Part shown: one piece after another, positions 1-11,939 of the stretch
Layout of the letters: each line of letters begins with the position of its first letter
Numbering within the stretch: position 1 is the first letter of the stretch
Assembly (NCBI GenBank): GCA_029339505.1
Contig: JAQISU010000171.1
Coordinates: 924,001-988,000, forward strand
Source: Unio delphinus
Taxonomy: Eukaryota; Mollusca; Bivalvia; Unionida; Unionidae
DNA: 64,000 bases
Direction: 5' to 3'
Notes under the pieces: model-generated
Seen by the model: only the letters and a program-made list of their open reading frames with translations
The model's database searches: none
What the model was told of the DNA's origin: nothing
Made by a program: the position numbers and the translations under genes

Positions 1-165
1 TAGACTGATTTTCTTTATGTAATTACTGCTGCATATAAGTACAAAAATGAAGGTTATCAAAGCACCATTCCTGCCAAATTAATATTTTACCTTGATACTG
101 ATTTTTTAAGTTCAAGCGTATCAGTTTCAACTTAACTCAATCAATTGCACAATTTTGCAAGTGTG

Positions 166-237
<72 letters not shown>

Positions 238-731
238 GTATAATTAAAAACTATAACTTGAAATAACATTGTTACTCCGAAGTGCTTTCTGTAAGGCTTC
301 TGAATTATTTTAATTATCTTTTCTCTTCAGGGTTTGTCGACAATATATTGGAAATAAATGTTTTTGAAACCAAACAGGTTTTGAATGTTTTGAAGCATTA
401 TTATTTTCTTTTTCTTGTTGCCTATATCTTTCTTAATTATTGCCAGCAAGGATTCTGACCAAGCATTCTTTTGACAGAAATTGCATTTAATATATAAGTA
501 TATATCGTATTGCAAAACCGTTATCAGTTCCATTAAAGCAATTTAATTACCAGTATTATCAGTTATGCAAAAAGAGGTTTATTATAAAATGTTGAAACTT
601 ATTGTCAACTAAAGGTAAACACGGTCACAAAAATCTTTCATTTAAATAAAATATCTCTGACACAATTATATCACAACCATACTATTGCACAATCTTTCAC
701 CCCCACCCACAAGTCACATTTAATTGCTGTA
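1..731. other. AT-rich intergenic or intronic sequence, no gene seen
   Basis: Apart from the AT microsatellite at 169-233 I see no coding region, splice-bounded exon or transposon. The last exon of the aminopeptidase gene should lie on the minus strand downstream of 1589, but I could not find a convincing candidate here, so it probably lies outside the window. Confidence 0.4.
169..233. repeat. (AT)n microsatellite
   Basis: About 32 uninterrupted AT dinucleotides. Confidence 0.95.
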
Positions 732-955
732 AATGACTCATAATAATGACTCAATAATTCTTTAATTGTCGTAGTCATGACTCATAATAATGACTCAATA
801 ATTCTTTAATTGACGTTATGACTCATAATAATGACTCAATAATTCTTTAATTGATGTTGTTATGACTCATAATAATGACTCAATAATTCTTTAATTGATG
901 TAGTTATGACTCATAATAATGACTCAATAATTCTTTAATTGATGTAGTTATGACT
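732..955. repeat. 44-bp minisatellite, five units, two TGACTCA motifs per unit
   Basis: Units start near 732, 777, 818, 862 and 906 and end in a partial unit at 950. Each unit holds TGACTCA twice, the first inside the palindrome ATGACTCAT, giving ten copies in 220 bp. TGACTCA is the known AP-1 (TPA-response) consensus; any regulatory role here is inference. Confidence 0.9.
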
Positions 956-1406
956 GATAAAGAAGCAGGTGATGACTAATCTGAAAATAATTGATTGAAT
1001 GTCATTTCGTTTTTGATAATGCATTTTTATATTGCGTCCGCCATCTCAAATTTCTCTAGTGGTATCAGTCTTTCAGTGCAGCAATGTGGTTAATATCATG
1101 TGGCCTGTTGATGCATGGATACATATATTGTTAATCTGGGTGGCCCAAGGGGTACATTTGTTACAGACCTTGAACAGGTGTAGCCTCTAGCACATACGGG
1201 GTACATGACTTTAGAAGCTGTTTAACTTTACATATGGTACATACATTATATAGCTGTGTATCTTGAAAGGTACATAGTTATGATACAGATTTCTTACAGT
1301 TGTATAGCCTATCCAGTGTTGACATTCCAATTCGGACTGACAATACGAGACCTAGAGTAGTAGTTAGTAGTAGTACATATGTTGTGGTGTCCTCAAGACA
1401 AATGAA
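956..1406. other. Unique sequence, no gene seen
   Basis: No exon, array or mobile element is recognisable. It lies 3' of the last visible aminopeptidase exon on the transcribed strand, so it is intron or downstream sequence. Confidence 0.4.
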
Positions 1407-1582
1407 CATGTGGTATTTAACTTGCAAAACTGTACAGCCTTAAGGATACATGTGGTATTTAACTTGTAAAACTGTGCAGCCTTAAGGATACATGTGGTAT
1501 TTAACTTGTAAAACTGTACAGCCTTAAGGATACATGTGGTATTTAACTTGTAAAACTGTACAGCCTTAAGAATACATGTGGT
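1407..1582 (-). repeat. 42-bp minisatellite derived from an exon end and splice donor
   Basis: Four tandem 42-bp units. On the minus strand each begins with a copy of the end of the neighbouring exon (GCTGTACA) and runs through a degenerated donor into ACCACATGTATCCTTAAG, closely matching the genuine exon/intron junction at 1589. The genuine junction reads CTGTACAAA|GTATGT and is followed by ACCACATGTATTCTTAAG. The 42-bp length keeps a frame open on the minus strand, which has no protein meaning. Confidence 0.8.
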
Positions 1583-1588
1583 ACATAC

Positions 1589-1756
1589 TTTGTACAGCTC
1601 TGTGGCCTGGTATACACTAGTGATGCAAGCCATCTCTCTAATGGAATGCATACTCAGCTGCGGTGCCCCCACATCCACGGTTGGTATTCCAAGTCCGGCT
1701 GACAATATGGGACCTATGGTTGATCCACATGGAGAGTCGTTCTTGACAACAAATTC
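1589..1756 (-). CDS. DNPEP: Aspartyl aminopeptidase, exon 8 of the visible series (C-terminal catalytic exon)
   Basis: DNPEP is the cytosolic M18 metallo-aminopeptidase that removes N-terminal Asp/Glu. This 168-nt exon (56 codons, phase 0 at both ends) is bounded by TTTCAG at 1757 and AAA|GTATGT at 1589. It encodes the [12 protein letters not shown] segment and [13 protein letters not shown]. The His of MHSIRE is the C-terminal zinc ligand of the family. Reading frame and phase continue exactly from the exon at 2554-2655. The short terminal exon that should follow was not found in the window. Confidence 0.93.
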
Positions 1757-2553
1757 CTGAAATTCATCTTCAGAATATTAAAGTGGTCCCACATTATAAT
1801 GCTGTTTATTGGAACCACAAAAGTGTATAGAGTTAAGGATGGGGTGAAGTTAAGGTTGGGGTTGGGGTCAAGGTTAAGGTTCAGGTCAGATTCAAGTAAA
1901 GAGTAAGGGTTATGGTTAGGGTTTATAGCCTGTCCTCAGGACCTAATTGCTACTATAATGATTGGTCTGGGATTCAAGTCAGATGGTTAGGGATATCATA
2001 CTTTTCCCAAATTGAGTTTTAAAATATTTCAAAAAGAATAATGCCTGGTATTTTATGATAACAAAACAACAAAACATTGTTTAAATTTTACCAGATCAAA
2101 CCAAATGGCCTTCTCTGTGCCACAGAACTAAATATAGGCTATTATATTCTTTTCCTGGTAAACCAAAAGAAATTTCTGACCACTAGGTTACAATCCAATT
2201 TGAACTTTGTCATACTCTTCTGAACCAGAAAAAGGATTCCTAGTTAAGATTTTCAGAGTATAAAAATATATTCAAATCGAATCAAACTCAAGATATATTT
2301 CTTAAAGCAAATTTTCACATCATTAATTCCTTATGACAATTCTTGAAAGCAAAAGCTTTGCAAATTTACACAAGAACACAAAAAGAATTTTGCATAGACT
2401 TAAACCACCATCAAGAATTTCAGTGAAGCATGTTCAATCAGGGTTTCTCATTTTCTATATAACTCCATGGCAGACAGCACTCCTAAATATCCAATTCTGT
2501 TTGAAGAAATTGGGTGGATTATAGACAATGAAATACCACTGACTAGTACACAC
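1757..2553 (-). other. DNPEP: Intron 7, with a degenerate telomere-like stretch
   Basis: Between the acceptor at 1757 and the donor at 2553. At about 1832-1925 there is a run of GGTTAAGG/GGGTTAGGG-like hexamers (for example GGTTGGGGTTGGGG and GGTTAGGG), too degenerate to call an interstitial telomere. Nothing else recognisable. Confidence 0.6.
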
Positions 2554-2655
2554 CTGTAGTGGGACCTTAGACAGCTTTGCTATCTCCCTGAGAATGGTGA
2601 CAGTGATCCCAGTTGAAGCATAACGCTGGTTGGAATTGATTTTCATGACAATACC
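2554..2655 (-). CDS. DNPEP: Aspartyl aminopeptidase, exon 7
   Basis: 102 nt, 34 codons, phase 0/0, acceptor CTTTCAG at 2656 and donor CAG|GTGTGT at 2553. It encodes KINSNQRYAST and LREIAKLSKVPLQ, which correspond to the conserved substrate-binding segment of M18 enzymes (family pattern K-N-x-x-QRYA). No satellite contacts either edge of this exon. Confidence 0.93.
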
Positions 2656-2989
2656 CTGAAAGAAGAACAAAATATTTGTATAAAGAGCTTCAGCTTAGTT
2701 TTACAAATTCAGTAAATTTATATTTCTGTTGACAGTTTTGTCTGGCACAAAGCATGTGTAATGTCCAACCATTTTGCTATTAACATAAATAACATTTTTG
2801 TGACTTTTGGGGTTGTCTTACAAACTCTTCAAATATTAACTGCTTGGGAATATCTTGTGATTTTATCATTTCCAATATTCATAACTGCAATACTTAAATC
2901 TACTTGTTTGTATTTTTCTGAGTATATGCTTGACCAAAGTTTTAAATCCTCATAACATTTTTCCAACAAGGGAAATAGCTACTGATTGA

Positions 2990-3675
2990 TTTATTTATTT
3001 ATTGCCTATTAGAGTAATGGCTATTGCCTTATAGATTAATGTCTATTACCTTTAAGAGTATAACATATTGACTTATAGTCTAATGGCTACTGCCTTTAAG
3101 AGTAATACATATTGACTTAAAGATTAATGGATATTGCCTTTAAGAGTAATATCTATTGCCTTATTGATTAATGGATATTACATTTAAGAGTATTACATAT
3201 TGACTTATAGATTAATCGCTATTGCCTTTTAGAGTATTACATATTGACTTATAGATTAATGGCTATTACCTTTAAGAGTATAACATATTGACTTATAAAT
3301 TAATGGCTATTGTCTTTAAGAGTATTACATATTGACTTATAGATTAATGGCTATTGTCTTTAAGAGTATTACATATTGACTTATAGATTAATGGCTATTG
3401 TCTTTAAGAGTAATATATATTGACTTATAGATTAATGGCTATTGTCTTTAAGAGTAATATATATTGACTTATAGATTAATGGCTATTGTCTTTAAGAGTA
3501 ATATATATTGACTTATAGATTAATGGCTATTGTCTTTAAGAGTAATATCTATTGCTTTATCGAATAATATCTATTGCCATATAGAGTAATGGATATTGCC
3601 TTTCAGAGGAATATCTATTATCTAATGGAGGAATGGATATTGCCTTTCAGAGTAATATCTATTGCCTTTTACAGA
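2990..3675. repeat. 44-bp minisatellite, about 15 units
   Basis: Unit built on ATTAATGGCTATTGTCTTTA followed by AGAGTAATATATATTGACTT. Central units are nearly identical; both ends are more diverged. Confidence 0.9.
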
Positions 3676-4020
3676 GATGCTGCCAGAAATAAATTTTCTT
3701 AAGCGAGGGAGGTCTATCAAACCTACCTCTGGGGTGGGGGTGGATTATCAAGGGGTTTGGGGGTTGATGTTGTAGCTGATGGATGATATCATTATCATTT
3801 ATTATTTAAACACCTAATTTACACCTAGCACACAATGACTTATAATCACTGCACTTACTCATCTGGTGGATATTTTTGTTTCTTGTCATTGCACTTTAAA
3901 AAAGTAAATGTTTGTAAACTGAAAATCAGTTATTAGATACCAATATAAACATCTGTAGAATCATCAGTTTATCACTGTTTCAAATGTTATATTAGAGAAA
4001 ATGTTTTAAAAAAATATTTC

Positions 4021-4025
<5 letters not shown>

Positions 4026-4064
<39 letters not shown>

Positions 4065-4079
4065 ATATATATATATATA
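4026..4079. repeat. (TA)n microsatellite with a TG core
   Basis: TA dinucleotides interrupted by a short TGTGTGTG stretch. Confidence 0.9.
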
Positions 4080-4812
4080 AAATCCAACTTACATATCTGT
4101 ATAGGTGTATATTTTTTCTCAGATATTCTGACATTTCATATTACAGAGATAGAGTTTCTAAATGTCTGTGGGTAGCCTAATCCTCAGAGACGTGTGAAGT
4201 TTATTTTGAGAACTTAATCACCTCTGGCAATCAACTTTTAAGAAAAGCTTAACTATTGCAATTATGGCCAGTCAGAATAGATTTAGGAACTGGTTTTCAG
4301 GATATATATATACTTTTGCATCACTGATTTCTGAGCTGCAAACCATCATATTTAATGTTCCATAGTTCATTACAACATCATGCTGACTTTCCTAAACAAT
4401 CCATTATTATATGTTTCAAACTGACTCACTGCTGTTATGCTTTACATATTTCTCTAAAAGCTAACTGAAAGATCAACCAGCCATACCTCTCTTCAACTGG
4501 AACACCTTGATAGTTTCTGCAATACTCCTGCAGATCTCCCATCATAAAAGTGCTTGTATTCAAGCAATATTCTCCATAAATATAGGATTCAAAATAATGG
4601 ACTAAAGAGAAAAAAGGATAATGTCTCTTTGATCAGCCTAACTAAAATCCCAAAAGTTAACAAATCACAAAAATCACAGATAATCTAAGTGATCTCTCCA
4701 CCCACCCAGATTGAAAGTTGACTGACTCAATAATTTTTTAAAGACAGCCATGTCACTGTGATTTGGCAGCATCTCTGTCTTTGTAGTGATTGCCCTTTAT
4801 TCTTGTAATTAC

Positions 4813-4852
4813 CTTGTGAAGAGCAACTTGGTGATTGGATTCATGCTTGTCT
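4813..4852 (-). CDS. DNPEP: Aspartyl aminopeptidase, exon 6 (40-nt mini-exon)
   Basis: A 40-nt exon between acceptor TTTCCAG (4853) and donor AAG|GTAATT (4812). It enters in phase 2, its first base completing the TC left by the exon at 13817, and leaves in phase 0 into the exon at 2655. It encodes DKHESNHQVALHK, matching the D/E-KHE-x-NH linker between the two conserved halves of M18 enzymes. It was found by demanding the missing residues and phase; both fit exactly. Confidence 0.9.
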
Positions 4853-4979
4853 CTGGAAATAGGTGAAAAATGTATACTATGAAACAAATACCACAAAGTG
4901 TTATTAAAGAATTCCAGTGACAGATTTAAGATAAAAGACAAATACCAGCATACAAAACTAAAACAAAGACAATATTCTT

Positions 4980-5412
4980 GTGGATACCAAGACAAAAAAT
5001 AGCTCTTGTTAAATTTTTATGGATACTAAGGTCTATAAATAGCTCTTTTTAATTTTTTATGGATAACATGGTCTATAAATAGCTCTTGTTAAATCTGAAT
5101 GGATACCAAGATCTATAAATAGCTCTCGTTAAATTTGTATGGATACCAAGATCTATAAATAGCTCTTGTTAAATTTGTAAGGATACCAAGGTCTATAAAT
5201 AGCTCTTGTTAAATTTGTATGGGTACCAAGGTCTATAAATAGCTCTTGTTAAATTTGTATGGATACCAAGGTCTATAAATAGCTCTTGTTAAATTTGTAA
5301 GGATACCAAGGTCTATAAATAGCTCTTGTTAAATTTGTATGGATACCAAGGTCTATAAATAGCTCTTGTTAAATATTTATGGATACCAAGGTCTATAAGT
5401 AAATCTTGTTAA
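4980..5412. repeat. 40-bp minisatellite, about 11 units
   Basis: Unit AGCTCTTGTTAAATTTGTAT followed by GGATACCAAGGTCTATAAAT; the 60-base line pattern repeats every 40 bp. Confidence 0.9.
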
Positions 5413-5542
5413 GTCTAGGACCAGATCTTAACTTGAATGACAGAACACGAATCTATTTTTAGATCCAGTGACCAGACTGAATACAGTAAGTCTGACATTT
5501 AAAATCCACCAGCTACAACTCTCAAGCCTAGGATTTAAGTCT

Positions 5543-7120
5543 GTGCTAATTTGCTGCACAATGCTTTGCCATGTAACAATGCTCTGCCATGTAACATGCT
5601 TTGCCATGTAACAATGCTTTGCCATGTAACATGCTTTGCCATGAACAATTTTTGCCATATACAATGCTTTGCTGTGCCATATACCATGCTTTGCTGTGCC
5701 ATGCACAATTCTTTGCCATGTAACAATGTTTTGCAATGAACAATGCTTTGCCATGTAACATGTTTGCCATGAGCAATGATTTGCTGTGCCATGCACAATA
5801 ATTTGCCATGTAACAATGCACAATGCTTTGCAATGCACAATGCTTTGCCATGCACAATGCTTTGCCAAGTAACAATGCTTTGCCATATACAATGCTTTGC
5901 CAAGTAACAATGCTTTGCCATATACAATGCTTAGCCATGAAACAATGTTTTGCCATGTACAAATGCTTTGCCATGTACAAATGCTTTGCCATGTAACAAT
6001 GCACTAATATGCACAATGCTTTGCCATATACAATGCTTTGCCATGTAACAATGCTTTGCTATATACTTTGCCATGCACAATGCTTTGTAATGTAACATGC
6101 TTTGCCATGCAAGATGCTTTGCCATGTAACAATGCTTTGCCAAGTAACAATGTTTGTGCTATGTAACATTGCCTTGCCATCAAATAATGCTGTGCCATGC
6201 ATAATGCTTTGCCATATAACAATGATTTGTCATGTAGCAATGTTATGCCGTATAGCAATGATTTGTCATGTAGCAATGTTATGCCGTATAGCAATGATTT
6301 GTCATGTAGCAATGTTATGCCGTATAGCAATGATTTGTCATGTAGCAATGTTATGCCGTATAGCAATGATTTGTCATGTAGCAATGTTATGCCGTATAGC
6401 AATGATTTGTCATGTAGCAATGTTATGCCATATAGCAACGATTCGTCATGTAGCAATGTTATGCCATATAGCAATGATTCGTCATGTAGCAATGTTATGC
6501 CATATAGCAATGATTCGTCATGTAGCAATGTTATGCCATATAGCAATGATTCGTCATGTAGCAATGTTATGCCATATAGCAATGATTTATCATGTAGCAA
6601 TGTTATGCCGTATAGCAATGATTTGTCATGTAGCAATGTTATGCCATATAGCAATGATTCGTCATGTAGCAATGTTATGACATATAGCAATGATTTGTCA
6701 TGTAGCAATGTTATGCCATATAGCAATGATTTGTCATGTAGCAATGTTATGCCATATAGCAATGATTTGTCATGTACCAATGTTATGCCATATAGCAATG
6801 ATTTGTCATGTAGCAATTTTATGCCATATAGCAATGATTCGTTATGTAGCAATGTTATGCCATATAGCAATGATTTGTCATGTAGCAATGTTATGCCGTA
6901 TAGCAATGATTTGTCATGTAGCTATGTTATGCCATGCACAATGCTTTGCCATGTAAAATTACTTTGCCATGCACAATGCTTTGCTGTGCCATGCACAATG
7001 ATTTGCCATGTAACAATGCACAATGCTTTGCCATGTATAAATGCTTTGCCATGCACAATCTATGCTATGCACAAAGCTTTGCCTTGTAACAATGCTTTGC
7101 CATGTAACAATTCTTTGCCA
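5543..7120. repeat. Composite ATG-rich minisatellite with a 36-bp core array
   Basis: The flanks (5543-6200, 6930-7120) are irregular 16-20-bp units around CAATGCTTTGCCATGTAA. The centre (6200-6930) is about 20 ordered 36-bp units combining ATGTTATGCCATATAGCA with ATGATTTGTCATGTAGCA, each a diverged double copy of the flank unit. Units divisible by three leave open frames on both strands; they are not genes. Confidence 0.9.
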
Positions 7121-7129
7121 TAACATAAT

Positions 7130-7375
7130 CAATGATGAATGGACTGTATCTGTCATGGACCATATCAATCCAGTATTGCCTTATATGAACTGATGATGAA
7201 AGGACCCTATGTCTAATATTGTCATAAGTGAATCAGTTGGGAATGGACTATATCAATCAAGTATTGTCTTACCTGAATCAAAATGGAATGAACTATATCA
7301 ATTAAGTATTGTCATTAAGTGAATCAATGAGAAATGGACTATATCAATCAAGTATTGTCAAATCTGAATCAATAT
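7130..7375. repeat. Degenerate ~55-bp tandem repeat
   Basis: Four to five diverged copies around GGACTATATCAATCAAGTAT and TGTC(A/T)TA-CTGAATCAA. Confidence 0.75.
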
Positions 7376-7513
7376 CACCTGTCCAAGGATAGGAGTGATA
7401 AATTTTGAAGATAAAATTAGAAAAATTGAAACTAAATAAAATTGGGATAAGCATGTATAAAAGATAGTATCAACATAAAATTAGAAAAAAAGTTTTATAA
7501 AATTTGAGTTATG

Positions 7514-9443
7514 ATACAAATTGGTTATTATGGACATCACACTAATTGGTTATTAAGGACATCACACTAATTGGTTATTAAGGACATTACACTAATTGGT
7601 TATTAAGGGCATTACACTAGTTGGTTATTAAGGACATTACACTAATTGGTTATTATGGACATTACACTAATTGGTTATTAAGGACATCACCCTAATTGGT
7701 TATTAAGGACATTACACTAATTGGTTATTATGGACATTACACTAATTGGTTATTAAGGACATTACACTAATTGGTTATTATGGACATCACCCTAATTGGT
7801 TATTAAGGACATTACACTATTTGGTTATTATGGACATCACACTAATTGGTTATTATGGACATTACACTAATTGGTTATTAAGGACATTACACTAATTGGT
7901 TATTATGGACATTACACTAATTGGTTATTAAGGACATCACCCTAATTGGTTATTATGGACATTACACTAATTGGTTATTATGGATATTACACTAATTGGT
8001 TATTATGGACATTACACTAATTGGTTATTATGGACATCAAACTAATTGGTTATTAAGGACATTACACTAATTGGTTATTATAGACAGTACACTAATTGGT
8101 TATTATGGACATCACATTATTTGGTTATTATGGACATCACATATATTGGTTATTATGGACATCACCCTAATTGGTTATTAAGGACATTACACTAATTGGT
8201 TATTATGAACATTACACTAATTGGTTATTATGGACATTACACTAATTGGTTATTATAGACATCACACTAATTGGTTATTATGAACATCACATTAATTCGT
8301 TATTAAGGACATTACACTAATTGGTTATTAAGGACATTACACTAATTGGTTTTTAAGGACATTACACTAATTGGTTATTAAGGACATTACACTAATTGGT
8401 TATTATGGACATTACACTAATTGGTTATTATAGACATTACACTAATTGGTTATTATGGACATCACATTAATTGGTTATTATGGACATCACATTAATTGGT
8501 TATTATGGACATCACCCTAATTGGTTATTATGGACATTACACTAATTGGTTATTAAGGACATTACACTAATTTTTTATTATAGACATTACACTAATTGGT
8601 TATTATGGACATCACATTAATTGGTTATTATGGACATCACCCTAATTGGTTATTATGGACATTACACTAACTGGTTATTAAGGACATTACACTAATTGGT
8701 TATTATAGACATTACACTAATTGGTTATTATGGACATCACACTAATTGGTTATTATGAACATCACATTAATTGGTTATTAAGGACATTACACTAATTGGT
8801 TATTATGGACATTACACTAATTGGTTATTAAGGACATTACACTAATTGGTTATTAAGGACATTACACTAATTGGTTATTATGGACATCAGACTAATTGGT
8901 TATTATAGACATTACACTAATTGGTTATTAAGGACATCACACTAATTGGTTATTAAGGACATTACACTAATTGGTTATTATGGACATTACACTAATTGGT
9001 TATTATGGACATCTCACTAATTGGTTATTATGGACATCACACTAATTGGTTATTAAGGACATTACACTAATTGGTTATTATGGACATTACACTAATTGGT
9101 TATTATAGACATTACACTAATTGGTTATTATGGACTTTACACTAATTGGTTATTATGGACATTACGCTAATTGGTTATTAAGGACATTACACTAATTGGT
9201 TATTATAGACATTACACTAATTGGTTATTATGGACATTACACTAATTGGTTATTATGGACATTACACTAATTGGTTATAATAGACATTACACTAATTGGT
9301 TATTATGGACATTACACTAATTGGTTATTAAGGACATTACACTAATTGGTTATTATAGACATTACACTAATTGGCTATTATGGACATTACACTAATTGGT
9401 TATTATGGACATCACACTAATTGGTTATTATGGACATCACACT
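7514..9443. repeat. 25-bp minisatellite, about 77 units
   Basis: Unit ATTACACTAATTGGTTATTA plus TGGAC/AGGAC. Two alternating variant positions (TGG/AGG; ATTACAC/ATCACAC/ATCACCC) are mixed along the array. Confidence 0.95.
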
Positions 9444-9769
9444 GAGACAGTGACCTTTAAACTGATGTAGAGGCAAACATTTGATGTACTCAGATTAAGA
9501 AAGTTTAATAAAAGCCAAGCCAACCAGAAGTGACTCAGATTGCATCACCACCCCTGGTCATAATGAATGTCAAATACAGGTTAACTAAAAAGTAACAAAT
9601 CTCATCCAAGATGCATATATCAAGTGCATCAAATAGCAAATGTTACTCATATAAAACCTGCGGGCAAATCTTTGAAAAGTATTTGTCAATTTAAACTTTG
9701 ATTTTTGATAATTTAGAGAAAAACTCTAGAGTCTTTCATTTAAAATTTTTTCATAACTCCTCTTTTATC

Positions 9770-10353
9770 TCTGCAGTGATTTAACTAAACACCAATATTT
9801 AAACCAAGCACTACAGTGACTTAACTAAACACCAATATTTAAACCAGCCTCTGCATACTCCTTAAACAGAAATTATATCATGTGGAGAAAAACTCGTGAG
9901 TCTTTCATTTAAAATATTTTCTTTAAAATATTTTCTTTAAAATATTTTCATAACTCCTCTTTTATCTCTGCAGTGATTTAACTAAACTCCAATATTTAAA
10001 CCAAGCTCTGCAGTGATTTAACTAAACACCAATATTTAAACCAAGATCTAGTGATTTAACTAAACACCAATATTTAAACCAAGATCTAGTGATTTAACTA
10101 AACACCAATATTTAAACCAAGCTCTGCAGTGATTTAACTAAACACCAATATTTAAACCAAGCTCTACACTGACTTAACTAAACACTAATATTTAAACCAA
10201 GCTCTACACTGACTTAACTAAACACCAATATTTAAACCAAGCTCTACAGTGACTTAACTAAACACCAATATTTAAACCAAGCTCTACACTGATTTAACTA
10301 AACAGCAATATTTAAACCAAGCTCTACACTGACTTAACTAAACACCAATATTT
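9770..10353. repeat. 40-bp minisatellite, split by a SINE
   Basis: Unit GTGATTTAACTAAACACCAA followed by TATTTAAACCAAGCTCTGCA. The array resumes at 10618-10690 beyond the SINE. 9444-9769 before it is unique sequence without recognisable content. Confidence 0.9.
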
Positions 10354-10367
10354 AAACCAAGCTATGC

Positions 10368-10617
10368 TAGTTCGTTGTAGGGTTTAATGCCATTTTTCAG
10401 CACACGATAGGCTATACATGGCGGCCAGTATTATTGGTGGAGGAAGAACCCGAGGAAAACCCCCGGAAAGAACCACCGACCCGCGAGAAGCTACTGGAAA
10501 GCTTTCTCACATAGCTACATCAGCCAAATCTTAGACTCGAACACATGCAGACAGAGGTGAGACGGCAGTGATTCGTAACGGAAAGCACTTTAGACCATTC
10601 AGCCACTCGGGGCCCCG
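10368..10617 (-). mobile_element. tRNA-derived SINE, copy 1
   Basis: Minus-strand element: GGGGCCCCGAGTGG head, then a tail reading CTGAAAAATGGCATTAAACC. Related copies at 13538 and 21301. The A-box-like and B-box-like regions are mutated here (the B box reads GTGTTCGAGTC). A perfect 14-bp target duplication AAACCAAGCTATGC lies at 10354-10367 and 10618-10631, cutting the 40-bp minisatellite. Confidence 0.93.
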
Positions 10618-10849
10618 AAACCAAGCTATGCAGTGATTTAACAAAACACCAATATTTAAACCAAGCTTTGCATACTCCTTAAACAGAAATTATATCATGA
10701 GACTTTTTACAACAACATAGCCAAATATTTCTTGCAGCAAACAAGCTTGGTAATTCTACCTTTTTTCTCATTTAAACTAATGAAAAGCAAAGTGTTTACA
10801 TCTTTAGTTCAAACGCACATTTTTATCCTCAAGACACTTCCTCACTACA

Positions 10850-11935
10850 GGTCCAGGTTTGATTATATTCTATGGGACATTTTGTGACAACATGGCCTGG
10901 CTTTTGATTATATTCTATGGGACATTTTGTGACAACATGGCCTGGCTTTTTATTTAATGTCTACAGGGCCTGGCTTTTTATTATATTCTATGGGACATTT
11001 TGTGACAACATGGCCTGGCTTTTTATTTAATGTCTACAGGGCCTGGCTTTTTATTATATTCTATGGGACATTTTGTGACAACATGGCCTGGCTTTTTATT
11101 TAATGTCTACAGGGCCTGGTTTTTTATTATATGTCTACAGGGCCTGGCTTTTTATGATATTATATGAGACATTTCTTGACAATATGGCCTGGCTTTTAAT
11201 TATATTCTATGGGACAATTTGTGATGACAATGACTGGTTTTTGATCATATTCTATGAGACATTTTGTGACAACATGGCCAGGCTTTTTATTTCATGACTA
11301 CAGGGCCTGGCGTTTGATTATATTATATGGGACATTTTGTGACAACATGCCTGGCATTTGATTATATTCAATGGGACATTTAGTGACAACATGGCCTGGC
11401 ATTTGATTATATTCTATGGGACATTTTGTGACAACATGGCCTGGCATTAGATTATATTCTATGGGACATTTTGTGACAACATGGCCTGGCATTTGATTAT
11501 ATTCTATGGGACATTTAGTGACAACATGGCCTGGCATTTCATTATATTATATGGGACATTTTGTGACAACATGGCCTGGTGTTTGATTATATTCTATCAG
11601 ACATTTCATGACAACATTATATTTGATTATATTCTATGGGACATTTTAGTGACAATATGGCCTGGTGTTTGATTATATTCTATGGGACATTTAGTGACAT
11701 CATGGCCTGGTGTTTGATTATATTCTATGGGACATTTAGTGACAACATGGCTGGTGTTTAATTATATTCTATCAGACATTTCATGACAACATTACATTTG
11801 ATTATATTCTATCGGACATTTAGTGACAACATGATCTGGCATTTGATTATATTTTATCGGACATTTCATGACAACATTATATTTGATTATATTCTATGGG
11901 ACATTTGGTGACTGCTGGGCCAAGCGTTTTATGTC
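10850..11935. repeat. 45-bp minisatellite, family A
   Basis: About 23 units of GACAACATGGCCTGGCATTT then GATTATATTCTATGGGACAT; diverged, with shorter variants. It merges into family B to the right and is clearly related to it. Confidence 0.9.
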
Positions 11936-11939
11936 ATGA

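Larger units (their letters stand above)
2656..4812 (-). other. DNPEP: Intron 6
   Basis: Contains the 44-bp array (2990-3675) and a TA/TG microsatellite (4026-4079). The rest (2656-2989, 3676-4025, 4080-4812) is AT-rich unique sequence in which I recognise nothing. Confidence 0.6.

Noticed and set aside
327..533. Terminal DNPEP exon
   Set aside because: A minus frame ends in residues faintly like the family C-terminus, but there is no acceptor in phase and no conserved Phe-rich segment.
1832..1925. Interstitial telomere repeat
   Set aside because: GGTTAG-like hexamers are present but too irregular; no run of exact TTAGGG.
6004..7123. 300-codon frames on both strands
   Set aside because: Produced by the 36-bp ATG-rich array; period divisible by three.
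7514..9443. CRISPR-like regular array
   Set aside because: There are no unique spacers; units abut directly and the context is a eukaryotic intron. The same holds for all other arrays here.
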